The translations under genes were made by a program, and so were the position numbers. The notes under the pieces were generated by a model. The model saw only the letters and a program-made list of their open reading frames with translations, did not search any database and was not told the DNA's origin. Of a stretch of 64,000 bases of DNA, positions 34,036 through 42,851 are shown piece after piece. This stretch comes from Deltaproteobacteria bacterium YD0425bin51. GTDB taxonomy: Bacteria; Desulfobacterota; Desulfobacteria; Desulfobacterales; YD0425bin51. Numbering within the stretch: position 1 is the first letter of the stretch; each line of letters starts with the position of its first letter. Location: assembly GCA_002753225.1 (NCBI GenBank), contig PDZS01000001.1, positions 62,001 through 126,000 on the forward strand, in the 5' to 3' direction.

Positions 34036-35436
34036 ATGGATCAAATTATTACGCGTTTCCCTCCAAGTCCAAGTGGCTATCTTCATATAGGAGGAGCGAG
34101 AACCGCACTTTTTAATTGGCTTTATGCCCGAGGGAACAGTGGTAAATTTATTTTCAGGATAGAAGATACAGACTTTGAGAGATCGACTCAAGCCTCAGTT
34201 GATGCAATAATAGAAGCTCTTGAATGGCTTGGTATTGACTGGGATGAAGGTCCTTATTTTCAATCACAGCGCCTTGGACTTTATCAGGAATATGTTCAAA
34301 AACTAATTGATAATGGACATGCATATTATTGTAATTGTTCAAAGGAAAGACTGGATATTGTTCGTAAAGAAGCAACATCACAGGGTAAAAATCCCAAATA
34401 TGATGGTAAATGCAGGAATTTGGGTTTAAAGAAAAGTGATGATACTGCTGTAAGGATTGCGGCTCCTTTAACTGGTGTTACCGTTGTTGATGATCTTGTA
34501 AAGGGTAGTGTTGTTTTTCAGAATTTAGAGCTTGATGATTTTATCATTCAGAGAACTAACAGAACTCCTACTTATAATTTTGCAGTGGTCGTTGATGATA
34601 TAGCCATGAATGTTAATACAATAATCAGAGGGGACGATCATCTTAGCAATACTCCAAAACAAATAATTCTCTATAGAGCATTTGGATCCCCTTTACCCAA
34701 ATTTGGTCATGTTCCAATGGTTTTGGGTCCTGACAAGACTAGACTTAGTAAGCGTCACGGCGCCATGTCTGTAACAGCATACAGAGATATGGGCTATTTA
34801 GCTGATGCACTTATAAATTATTTAGTAAGACTGGGCTGGTCACATGGAGATCAGGAATTTTTTACAAGGAAAGATCTTATCCAAAAATTTAATTTAGAAA
34901 ACATAGGCAAATCAGCAGGAATATTTAATCCAGAAAAATTAACAGCCCTCAACGCAGAGCATATAAAAGCATCCCAAAGCAAAGATATTGCTAAAAAACT
35001 TATTCCATTTTTAAAGGAAAACGGGGTTATATCTAACGAAGGATTATATATAGAAAAAGTAATAGAAACATTGAAGCCAAGAAGCAAGACTTTAAAAGAC
35101 ATGTCAAATCAAGCTTTGTTTTATTACACAGAAGATGTTACATATGACATTGAGGCTGCAAAAAAATTTTTAGATTCTTCGTCTCTTACAGCAATAGATT
35201 TATTAACTCAGGAGATAGAAAATAGAGAATGTTCAAGTGAAAAAGATGTTGAAGATGCTTTTAAAAGTGTAGTTGATAAAACAGGATTAAAACTATCTAA
35301 AATTGCTCAGCCAATTAGGGTAGCTTTGACAGGAAAGACAGCAAGTCCTGGTATTTTTGAGATTATAGATATTTTAGGTAAAGAAAAGGTGATCTGTAGA
35401 CTGAAAAATGCAATATCTTTTATAAAACAAAAATAA
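34036..35436 (+). CDS. gltX: Glutamyl-tRNA synthetase
   Basis: A 466-residue class I synthetase that charges tRNA-Glu (possibly also tRNA-Gln in organisms using the amidotransferase route). The HIGH-equivalent is HIGG at residues 17-20, and the KMSKS-equivalent is RLSKRHG near 236. The length and the order of catalytic and anticodon-binding domains are normal. It lies 12 bp after atpK, so it could be read from the V-ATPase operon, and just upstream of a tRNA-Gln gene. Confidence 0.95.
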   Translation: MDQIITRFPPSPSGYLHIGGARTALFNWLYARGNSGKFIFRIEDTDFERSTQASVDAIIEALEWLGIDWDEGPYFQSQRLGLYQEYVQKLIDNGHAYYCNCSKERLDIVRKEATSQGKNPKYDGKCRNLGLKKSDDTAVRIAAPLTGVTVVDDLVKGSVVFQNLELDDFIIQRTNRTPTYNFAVVVDDIAMNVNTIIRGDDHLSNTPKQIILYRAFGSPLPKFGHVPMVLGPDKTRLSKRHGAMSVTAYRDMGYLADALINYLVRLGWSHGDQEFFTRKDLIQKFNLENIGKSAGIFNPEKLTALNAEHIKASQSKDIAKKLIPFLKENGVISNEGLYIEKVIETLKPRSKTLKDMSNQALFYYTEDVTYDIEAAKKFLDSSSLTAIDLLTQEIENRECSSEKDVEDAFKSVVDKTGLKLSKIAQPIRVALTGKTASPGIFEIIDILGKEKVICRLKNAISFIKQK

Positions 35437-35475
35437 TATAATATTGGATAATTTGTGGAATTATGCAGTTTTATC

Positions 35476-35504
35476 TTGACTCAATTTAGAGATTTAGGTA
35501 TTAC
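35476..35504 (+). promoter_or_regulatory. Promoter of tRNA-Gln
   Basis: TTGACT at 35476-35481, a 17-bp spacer, and TATTAC at 35499-35504. It sits about 10 bp ahead of the mature 5' end of the tRNA. Confidence 0.55.
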
Positions 35505-35513
35505 AAAAATAAT

Positions 35514-35587
35514 TGAGGGATCGTTCAATGGCAGGACTACGGGTTCTGGCCCCGTCGATCTAGGTTCGAATCCTAGTCCCTCAGCCA
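35514..35587 (+). tRNA. tRNA-Gln (anticodon CTG)
   Basis: A 74-nt cloverleaf. The acceptor stem TGAGGGA pairs with TCCCTCA, the anticodon stem is ACGGG/CCCGT with loop TTCTGGC (anticodon CTG), and the T arm contains GGTTCGAATCC. A G discriminator and genome-encoded CCA (35585-35587) follow. The U1-A72 first pair is typical of tRNA-Gln. A promoter precedes it and a terminator follows. Confidence 0.93.
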
Positions 35588-35600
35588 CTATGAATTTAAT

Positions 35601-35633
35601 GGGTTACACTAAAAAATGTAACCCTTTTTTTTT
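35601..35633 (+). terminator. Rho-independent terminator after tRNA-Gln
   Basis: GGGTTACA (35601-35608) and TGTAACCC (35617-35624) form a perfect 8-bp stem, followed by nine T. It ends 13 bp before the glgP start, so glgP needs read-through or a promoter hidden here. Confidence 0.85.
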
Positions 35634-35646
35634 AAAAGGAGGACGA

Positions 35647-38118
35647 ATGAAAGAGGTATCAAAGATTTATGATTGCAATGTGGAAACTACCATAGAAACA
35701 ATAAAACAGAGCATAATTGACAATCTTTTTTGTAACCAAGCAAAGTTCCCGCAAGTAGCGACACGAAATGATTATTACCTTGCTCTTTCCCATTATGTGC
35801 GAGATCGCCTCCTGTATAGATGGATGAAAAGCGCTCAGACATATTTTACTAATCAGAGCAGAACTGCTATTTATATGTCAGCAGAGTTTCTTATAGGTCC
35901 ACAGCTTGGAAATAACTTGATAAATTTAGATATGTATGAACAAGTAAAAGAAGCTGTAGCAGAACTTGGTTTATCAATATACGAACTCATGGATCAAGAA
36001 GAAGAGCCAGGGCTTGGTAACGGTGGTTTGGGAAGACTTGCAGCCTGTTACATGGATTCAATGGCAACATGTCAAATTCCAGCAATAGGATATGGTATAA
36101 GATATGAATTTGGCATTTTTGACCAGTCAATTCGAGATGGATGGCAGATTGAAATGACAGATAAATGGCTAAGATTTGGTAACCCTTGGGAAATCCCCCA
36201 CCCTGAAATGAGGTATCAAGTTAAGCTAGGAGGACGTACAGAAAAATTCTATGATAAAGATGGTAAGTTTCGCGTAAACTGGATACCTGACCGTATTATT
36301 ATTGGAACTCCTTTTGATACTCCTGTTCTTGGATATGGGGTAAATAATGCCAATATGTTAAGGCTCTGGAAAGCTGAAGCTTGTGAATCTTTTGATTTCA
36401 AGGCCTTTAATATTGGAGATTATTATAAGGCTGTTGACGAAAAGGTTTCTTCAGAAAACATAACAAAAGTTTTGTATCCAAATGATGAGCCATTAGTTGG
36501 CAAAAAACTCCGTTTAGAGCAGCAGTATTTTATGATTTCATGTTCTCTTCAAGACATGCTGAGAATTTACTTGCAAAAGGGAAAAACAGTTAATAATTTT
36601 TCAAATAAATATGCGATTCAACTTAATGATACACATCCTGCATTAGCAGTTGCAGAACTTATGAGACTTTTAGTTGACGAATACAATACAGAATGGGATT
36701 TGGCTTGGGATATTACTACAAAAACATTTGCATATACAAATCATACACTTCTTCCAGAAGCTTTAGAAAAATGGCCTCTATCACTTTTGAATACTGTTCT
36801 GCCACGACACCTTGAAATTATATATGAGATCAATATAAGATTTTTAGAGAATGTTAAAGCAAAATTCCCTGGAGATAATGGTATATTATCCAGGCTATCG
36901 CTTATTGAAGAGGGTAATGAAAAACAGGTTAGGATGGCAAATTTAGCATGTGTTGGCAGTCATGCAATAAATGGTGTTGCTAAACTTCATTCTGAGCTTT
37001 TGAAAGAGACCGTCCTTTCTGATTTTTATGCTCTATGGCCTGAAAAATTCAGTAATAAGACCAATGGTGTAACTCCAAGGCGATTTATGGTTCTTTCCAA
37101 TCCGTCACTCACTTCTTTAATTACAAAGTCTATTGGAAAAGACTGGATAAGAAATTTAGATGAATTAAAGAAACTAGAACAACTATCGGGAGACATTTCT
37201 TTCCATGATGAATGGCAGAATGTAAAGCTTGAATGCAAAAAGACATTGGCTACAATTATTCAAAGAATTACTGGAATATCTGTTGCTCCAGAATCTCTTT
37301 TTGATATTCAGGTAAAGCGTATTCATGAATATAAAAGACAGCATCTTAATGTTTTAAATATATTAACTCTATATAATCGTTTGAAAAAGGGAATGTTGAA
37401 AGATATTTGTCCCCGTACATTTATTTTTGGAGGCAAAGCTGCCCCTGGCTACTATGTAGCAAAGTTAATTATTAAACTTATAAACTCTGTTGCTGAACTT
37501 ATAAATAATGATCCAGATGTAAATGGCAAAATAAAGGTAGTATTTTATCCAGATTTTAATGTTAAAAATGCTCAACGGATATATCCAGCTGCAAATTTAT
37601 CTGAACAAATTTCAACTGCTGGAAAAGAAGCGTCAGGAACTGGAAATATGAAATTTTCTTTAAACGGAGCATTAACTATTGGAACTTTAGACGGAGCAAA
37701 TGTAGAGATAAGAGAAGAAGTAGGTGAAGAAAACTTTTTCTTGTTTGGTCTTACTGCAGCAGAAGTAGAAAGGGTTAAAAGAGAAGGTTACAGGCCTAAA
37801 GATATTTATAATTCAAACTCTGAATTGCGGGAAGTGATTGATTTTATAGGCTCAGGAGCTCTTTCACACGGGGATAGGAATTTATTTAGACCTATAATAA
37901 ACTCATTGCTTGAAAGAGATGATTATATGCTTTTTGCTGACTATGAATATTACATAAAATGTCAGGAAGCAGTAAATGAAGCTTACAGAGATACTTACAA
38001 ATGGACTCGCATGTCTATTTTAAATGTGGCAAGAATGGGTAAATTCTCCTCAGATCGGGCTATAAATGAGTACGCAGAACAAATTTGGAAGATAAAACCA
38101 ATTAATGTTGAGATGTAA
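35647..38118 (+). CDS. glgP: Glycogen/starch (alpha-glucan) phosphorylase
   Basis: An 823-residue family GT35 enzyme releasing glucose-1-phosphate from glycogen. GNGGLGRLAACYMDS (about residues 119-133) and the pyridoxal-phosphate lysine in EASGTGNMKFSLNGA (Lys near 669) are intact, and the length is the normal size. The frame is open upstream to 35455 straight through the tRNA gene. AAGGAGG at 35637-35643 and the ATG at 35647 define the true start. A bidirectional terminator follows its stop. Confidence 0.95.
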   Translation: MKEVSKIYDCNVETTIETIKQSIIDNLFCNQAKFPQVATRNDYYLALSHYVRDRLLYRWMKSAQTYFTNQSRTAIYMSAEFLIGPQLGNNLINLDMYEQVKEAVAELGLSIYELMDQEEEPGLGNGGLGRLAACYMDSMATCQIPAIGYGIRYEFGIFDQSIRDGWQIEMTDKWLRFGNPWEIPHPEMRYQVKLGGRTEKFYDKDGKFRVNWIPDRIIIGTPFDTPVLGYGVNNANMLRLWKAEACESFDFKAFNIGDYYKAVDEKVSSENITKVLYPNDEPLVGKKLRLEQQYFMISCSLQDMLRIYLQKGKTVNNFSNKYAIQLNDTHPALAVAELMRLLVDEYNTEWDLAWDITTKTFAYTNHTLLPEALEKWPLSLLNTVLPRHLEIIYEINIRFLENVKAKFPGDNGILSRLSLIEEGNEKQVRMANLACVGSHAINGVAKLHSELLKETVLSDFYALWPEKFSNKTNGVTPRRFMVLSNPSLTSLITKSIGKDWIRNLDELKKLEQLSGDISFHDEWQNVKLECKKTLATIIQRITGISVAPESLFDIQVKRIHEYKRQHLNVLNILTLYNRLKKGMLKDICPRTFIFGGKAAPGYYVAKLIIKLINSVAELINNDPDVNGKIKVVFYPDFNVKNAQRIYPAANLSEQISTAGKEASGTGNMKFSLNGALTIGTLDGANVEIREEVGEENFFLFGLTAAEVERVKREGYRPKDIYNSNSELREVIDFIGSGALSHGDRNLFRPIINSLLERDDYMLFADYEYYIKCQEAVNEAYRDTYKWTRMSILNVARMGKFSSDRAINEYAEQIWKIKPINVEM

Positions 38119-38127
38119 GATTATAAA

Positions 38128-38159
38128 GAGTTGACAACTTTATATAAGTTGTCAACTCT
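38128..38159. terminator. Bidirectional rho-independent terminator
   Basis: GAGTTGACAACTT (38128-38140) and AAGTTGTCAACTC (38147-38159) form a perfect 13-bp stem with a 6-nt loop. TCTTTTAT follows on the plus strand, and on the minus strand the stem is followed by TTTATAAT. It separates convergent glgP and the adenylate cyclase gene. Confidence 0.8.
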
Positions 38160-38174
38160 CTTTTATAAGGGACA

Positions 38175-40424
38175 CTATTTTTCTTTCATGGCAGATGCTC
38201 CATTCCAGTTTGGAGGAGGTGGATTTATTTTAAAATCTCTTGAGCGGGCAAGCATTGTTTTGCTTGGTCCATCGTCTGGAACAATCTGAAGAACAGTTTT
38301 AAAAAATTTTATTGCTTTATCCCAATCTTGATTTCTGTATGCCCACAGCCCTATTGAATAATGCTCTATAACCTTTCTGGTTTTTTCATCGCATTCTGAA
38401 GCATATCCTATAACCTGATATATTGAAACAGGTGCAGTTTTTCCAACTACATTAATTGAATCTAACTCTCTACATAGGAATTTCCCGGATGATACAATTT
38501 CTTTATATGTGGTTTCACTTATTAGAATATATGTTCCATAAACTTTATTTACACCTTCAAGCCTAGATGCTGTATTTACAGTATCTCCCATCATTGTGTA
38601 GTTCATTCTTGTTTTTGAACCCATATTGCCAATGACAGCAGAGCCTGTGCAAAGTCCAATTCTCATTCTTATCTCGGCTTTTCCTTCTTTTTTCCATTTT
38701 TCTCTTAACCTTACTAAAGTTTTTTGCATTTCAATAGATACAATGCAAGCAACTTCAGCATGTTTTTCCAAATCATTAGGAGCTCCAAAAAAGGCAACAA
38801 TTGCATCTCCTATGAATTTATCAACAGTTCCTTGATTTCGAAGAACAATATCTGTCATTTCTGTTAAAAATTCATTTAAAAGTTCAACCAATGCTTTTGG
38901 ATTAAGCTTTTCAGAGATGCCTGTAAAACCTTGTATATCTGAAAAGAAGGCTGTGATTTTTCTTTCTTCTCCACCCAGAGTTAGTTGCTCTGGATGAATA
39001 AGTAGCTGATTTACAACTGAAGGAGCAAGATAAGTAGAAAAAGCGTTTTTGATGAATCTTTTTTGTTTTGATTCAAGCATGTATTGATGAATGGTAATAG
39101 GTAAATAGATTGTAAGTATTGTTGTAAGGGGATAAAACATATTTAAAATCCAGCCATGTGAACTGAAGACATATGTACAGAGGAGAATATGAATTACAAA
39201 TAAAAGTATAGCACTTATTGCTCCTAATGTTATGCTAAACTTTGTTAGAATAAGACCTAAAGCTAATCCTTCAAATATTATAGCTATTACGTCAAAAACA
39301 GCTCCCCATGCAGGTTGGGATAAAAAATCATTAGACAAGATGTTTTCAACGAGTGTAGCTTGAACTTCAAGTCCTGGATAAACAGGTTCAAAAGGAATCG
39401 CTCTCATGTCGTAGATGCCTATGGCTGTAGCCCCAACCAAAACAATTTTTCCTTTTAAATTATTTTGAGGTACATTCCCATTTAATATATCTGTTATTGA
39501 AATGTGAGGGAATGTAAATTGAGGACCGCGATAATTTACTAGCATTCGTCCTTTTTCATCAACTGGAATGAATAGTTTACCAATTTTTAGGCTTTCTATA
39601 CCATAATCTGCAATTTGAAGTGAAGGAGGGGTATCCATATAAGCGCTTGCTGCCATAATAGAGAGTGGCGCATAAAATGCCTCTTTAAATTTTACAACCA
39701 TTGGCACTCTACGCACAATTCCATCAGGGTCAGGAACCATATTAAAATATCCTGAGTAGTCTGCTTCACTTGAAATGGTTTTGATATTTGATTGTGGGAA
39801 GTTAGCTTCTATAACTTTAATTTTTTCAGCTTCCTGCGAACTATATCTGACGAACATATAGCGTGAGCTCAATATATTTTCCTGATGAGTTTTTAATATA
39901 TTATTTGTTATTTCTTCGTTTGGAGCTTTTTCCATTCTGAAAAAATAACCTAAAACAACCTTAGCTGATGAGTTTTTTACAGCTTCTGCAAGTAATATAT
40001 CATAGTCTGATTTTATTTTTAAATTTTTAAGATGATCTCTTAGTCTTGAATCCTGAGGGCAAAATTTTTGGATGTCACCCTCAATATTTTCAATTGTTTT
40101 AACAACACTTTTTTCATCTGGTTCTAAAAAACCAATATCTAGGGCAATTACTTTGGCCCCTGCTTGTGATAGCTTATTTATTAAATCAGCTATTTTTGAT
40201 CTAGGCCAGATCCATTTTCCTTCTTTTGTAAGACTTTTTTCATCAATAACAGCTAAAACGATTTGTTCATTTTTATTTATTTTCCCCCTCCATTTAAATC
40301 GTAAATCAATTGTTTTAAGTTCAATTAGATCAAAAAATGGAATTCCAAGGTAATAAGCTGTTATCATAAATAGAGTTGTTATTACCGTTATTGTAGTGGG
40401 ACTAAATTTGATTAATTTTTTCAT
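38175..40424 (-). CDS. CHASE2-domain adenylate cyclase
   Basis: A 749-residue inner-membrane signalling enzyme. An N-terminal membrane segment (about residues 12-28) is followed by a periplasmic CHASE2 sensor (about 35-350), three membrane helices (about 365-440) and a class III cyclase domain (about 480-670). Metal-binding Asp is in FFSDIQGFTG, and the DKFIGDAIVAFFG and MMGDTVNTASRLEG segments are intact. The Lys of DKFIGD favours ATP, so adenylate cyclase is more likely than guanylate cyclase. A TPR-like helical tail (about 675-735) follows. The signal sensed is unknown. It is divergent from mlaE. Confidence 0.9.
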   Translation of the reverse strand: MKKLIKFSPTTITVITTLFMITAYYLGIPFFDLIELKTIDLRFKWRGKINKNEQIVLAVIDEKSLTKEGKWIWPRSKIADLINKLSQAGAKVIALDIGFLEPDEKSVVKTIENIEGDIQKFCPQDSRLRDHLKNLKIKSDYDILLAEAVKNSSAKVVLGYFFRMEKAPNEEITNNILKTHQENILSSRYMFVRYSSQEAEKIKVIEANFPQSNIKTISSEADYSGYFNMVPDPDGIVRRVPMVVKFKEAFYAPLSIMAASAYMDTPPSLQIADYGIESLKIGKLFIPVDEKGRMLVNYRGPQFTFPHISITDILNGNVPQNNLKGKIVLVGATAIGIYDMRAIPFEPVYPGLEVQATLVENILSNDFLSQPAWGAVFDVIAIIFEGLALGLILTKFSITLGAISAILLFVIHILLCTYVFSSHGWILNMFYPLTTILTIYLPITIHQYMLESKQKRFIKNAFSTYLAPSVVNQLLIHPEQLTLGGEERKITAFFSDIQGFTGISEKLNPKALVELLNEFLTEMTDIVLRNQGTVDKFIGDAIVAFFGAPNDLEKHAEVACIVSIEMQKTLVRLREKWKKEGKAEIRMRIGLCTGSAVIGNMGSKTRMNYTMMGDTVNTASRLEGVNKVYGTYILISETTYKEIVSSGKFLCRELDSINVVGKTAPVSIYQVIGYASECDEKTRKVIEHYSIGLWAYRNQDWDKAIKFFKTVLQIVPDDGPSKTMLARSRDFKINPPPPNWNGASAMKEK

Positions 40425-40496
40425 GGAGCCTCCAGAGATAAACTTATAGTATCATATATTATTGCAAATTTTAAAGGACTTTTCTATAGTTTTTAC

Positions 40497-41264
40497 ATGA
40501 TAGGATATATAGGGAGAAAAACTTTATCTTTAATTCAAAATATTTTTGATCTTTTTATATTTGGATGTAAGATAATTTCAGGTTTTTTGGATAGTTCAAA
40601 AGATGGCAAAGCTTTAGTACACCAAATAGCAATAGAGCAGATTTATTTTACAGCAGTTCAGGCGCTTTACATAATTATTACCATAGCTCTTATTGTAGGG
40701 AGTTTGGTGATTTGGCAATTTGAGAAAATTGCAGGGCAGTATGATGCTGGAAGAGCTGTTATTATTTTGGTAATAAAAGAACTAGGACCTATTATTACAG
40801 CAATAATAATTATTCTTAGATCTGCTACTGCTGTTACTGTAGAAATAAGTTACATGAATATTTTAAATGAAATTGATGCCATTGAGATGTTGGGGATTGA
40901 CCCAATTCGAGTTATATGTATTCCTCGTTTTATAGGTATTACATCTGCTGTAGTGTGTTTAATTATTGTATTTGATATAGCCGCAATACTAGGAGGCTAT
41001 TTTATTGTTTGGATTATGGGATATATTCAAGCTAGCGATTTTTTGTGGCAGATTGTAAAAGCAATTACTGTTAAAGATATTGTTTCTGTAGTTGTAAAAG
41101 GTGTATGTTTTGGCATAATAATTACACTTATAAGCATGTTTCATGGACTTAAAAGTAAAAGGCAGATTACTGATATTCCAATAAAAACTTCAAAGGCTTC
41201 AATTGATTGTTTTTTTGCGTGCATTATTATTAATTTAGTTGTTTCAGTGGTATTTTATGTATGA
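40497..41264 (+). CDS. mlaE: MlaE-type ABC permease
   Basis: A 255-residue MlaE/Ttg2B permease with five or so membrane helices. Family signatures are KELGPIITAIIIILRSATAVTVEI (about residues 100-123) and LNEIDAIEMLGIDPIRVICIPR (about 127-148). It forms the inner-membrane core of the Mla phospholipid transporter. It overlaps the next gene by 4 bp (ATGA), and mlaD follows, so the operon is mlaE-F-D. The periplasmic and outer-membrane partners MlaC and MlaA are encoded at 0.3-1.6 kb. Confidence 0.92.
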   Translation: MIGYIGRKTLSLIQNIFDLFIFGCKIISGFLDSSKDGKALVHQIAIEQIYFTAVQALYIIITIALIVGSLVIWQFEKIAGQYDAGRAVIILVIKELGPIITAIIIILRSATAVTVEISYMNILNEIDAIEMLGIDPIRVICIPRFIGITSAVVCLIIVFDIAAILGGYFIVWIMGYIQASDFLWQIVKAITVKDIVSVVVKGVCFGIIITLISMFHGLKSKRQITDIPIKTSKASIDCFFACIIINLVVSVVFYV

Positions 41265-41902
41265 TAGAGCTTTCTGAATATGAAGTTCATGAGATGGAAA
41301 GATTTTATTTCTGTCTTGAAAGAGGAGATGTTTATTCTATTTATGCAGATTCTATAAATTTAGCGCATCTGTTTTTAAAAATTCTCGCGACTCTTGTTCC
41401 TCCAACATTTGGAACTTACAGATTCAAAAATAATACGCTCGATTTTTCAGATTACAGAAACTTGCTTCCTTTTAAAAGAAAGATAGGATATATTGCGCAA
41501 GGAGCTTCTCTTCTTAGCAACAGAACGATCAGAATGAATCTTCTTCTTATGCGCTATTATTTTGAAAATTCTCTTGATATTGAATTAGATGAAGATGCCT
41601 TAAAACTGTGTAAAATTTTTAACATATCGGATAAATTAGATAAAAGGGTGTCTGAAATAGATTTGATGGATATTAGGGCTGCTATTTTAGTGCGGGAGCT
41701 TATTAAATCTCCAGAATTGATTTTATTAGAATTTCCTGAAGATTATATAAGTTATAATTTATTCGAGCCGTTTGTGGATATTCTAAAAAATATTATATCA
41801 AAGGAAGTTCCCCTTGTATTTATATCCTATGATAAAAAATTTGCTAGTGATATAGCAAATAAAACTATAATATTAACTAAAAATGGACCAAAATTTTACT
41901 AA
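41261..41902 (+). CDS. MlaF-like ABC subunit with all ATPase motifs lost
   Basis: A 213-residue protein in the mlaF position. Its overall pattern is that of an ABC ATPase (Q-loop region KRKIGYIAQGASLL near residues 68-82), but each catalytic motif is gone. The Walker A site reads YADSINLAHLFLK instead of GxxGxGKST, the LSGGQ signature reads VSEIDLMDI, Walker B reads ILLEFPED instead of LLLDEP, and the switch His is Tyr (ISYDKK). It overlaps both mlaE (4 bp) and mlaD (20 bp), and the reading frame is intact. It looks like a maintained pseudo-ATPase rather than a decaying gene. Confidence 0.8.
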   Translation: MIELSEYEVHEMERFYFCLERGDVYSIYADSINLAHLFLKILATLVPPTFGTYRFKNNTLDFSDYRNLLPFKRKIGYIAQGASLLSNRTIRMNLLLMRYYFENSLDIELDEDALKLCKIFNISDKLDKRVSEIDLMDIRAAILVRELIKSPELILLEFPEDYISYNLFEPFVDILKNIISKEVPLVFISYDKKFASDIANKTIILTKNGPKFY

Positions 41903-42833
41903 GAAAGAGCAAATAGTAGGAGTATTTATTTTATCTATATTAGTACTTTCAATAGCGACTGTTCTTGTAATTGGTCTCGCAAAAGATTGGTTTCAGTCTT
42001 ATGTAACTTATTATGTAATGTTTAAAGAAAGTTATAACCTCCAGGAAAATGCTCCTGTAAAATTGTATAAAGCTGATATTGGTAAAGTCAAAAAAATTAC
42101 TCCTGAAGAAGACAAGGTAAGGATAAAGCTGGTTATTTTACAAAAACATGCAAAAAAAATAAGGACAGATTCCATTGCAACAGTTGAAAGTCCTACATTT
42201 ATAGGTTCTGAGTATATATCTATTAAGCCTGGTAAAGCTTCTTCACAAATTATTGAAGAAGGCAGAGAAATTCCTTCTCAGGAAAAAAAATCAATATTTG
42301 ATTTTATAGAAGAGTTTCAAATAGGTAAAATAGGCAAGGCTATAGCAGGTACTGCCCAAGATATTGCTGAACTTGCAAAAAATCTAAGAGAGCCTGTTTA
42401 TAATTTTCAAAAAATAATTTCTAGGATAGAAAAAGATGAAGAATTAATATTAAGCAATGTTAAGTTAATTCTTGGAAATATTGAAAAAGCTTCTAAATTA
42501 GCTCCTAAACTTATGGATCAGATGCAGACTAACTTATCAGGTATAAAGGATATAGAAGTTGATACTCACTATAGTATAAAACAGATTAAGAATATTTTAA
42601 AAGGGGTTGAAGAAAATTTAAATTTACTTAAAGTCACCCTTACTAATATAGAAAAAAGCAGCTATGATGTTCCTAAAATAACTAAAGGAGCTACAGAAAG
42701 AATTAATGAAGCAAGGCAGGTTTTAGAAAAGCTCGATAATATAAGCCAGGCTGTTCAGAAAAATTTTATAATACGTAATAATCTTCCTGAAAAGCCTGAA
42801 CCAATAAACATTGATGCAGGTTTAAGAAAATAA
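41883..42833 (+). CDS. mlaD: MlaD-type MCE-domain phospholipid transport protein
   Basis: A 316-residue protein with an N-terminal membrane anchor (about residues 9-30), one MCE domain (about 38-120, with FKESYNLQENAPVKLYKADIGKV and ESPTFIGSEYISIKPG), and a long C-terminal helical region (about 140-295). MCE proteins form hexameric rings on MlaE that channel lipids. The helical tail is longer than E. coli MlaD and resembles MCE proteins of Desulfobacterota. The start overlaps the mlaF-like gene by 20 bp. Confidence 0.9.
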   Translation: MDQNFTKKEQIVGVFILSILVLSIATVLVIGLAKDWFQSYVTYYVMFKESYNLQENAPVKLYKADIGKVKKITPEEDKVRIKLVILQKHAKKIRTDSIATVESPTFIGSEYISIKPGKASSQIIEEGREIPSQEKKSIFDFIEEFQIGKIGKAIAGTAQDIAELAKNLREPVYNFQKIISRIEKDEELILSNVKLILGNIEKASKLAPKLMDQMQTNLSGIKDIEVDTHYSIKQIKNILKGVEENLNLLKVTLTNIEKSSYDVPKITKGATERINEARQVLEKLDNISQAVQKNFIIRNNLPEKPEPINIDAGLRK

Positions 42834-42851
42834 AAATTTAGGAGTTAATTG

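Noticed and set aside
35455..35646. N-terminal extension of the glycogen phosphorylase frame
   Set aside because: It runs through the tRNA-Gln gene and its terminator. The RBS and ATG at 35637-35649 give the family's normal length.
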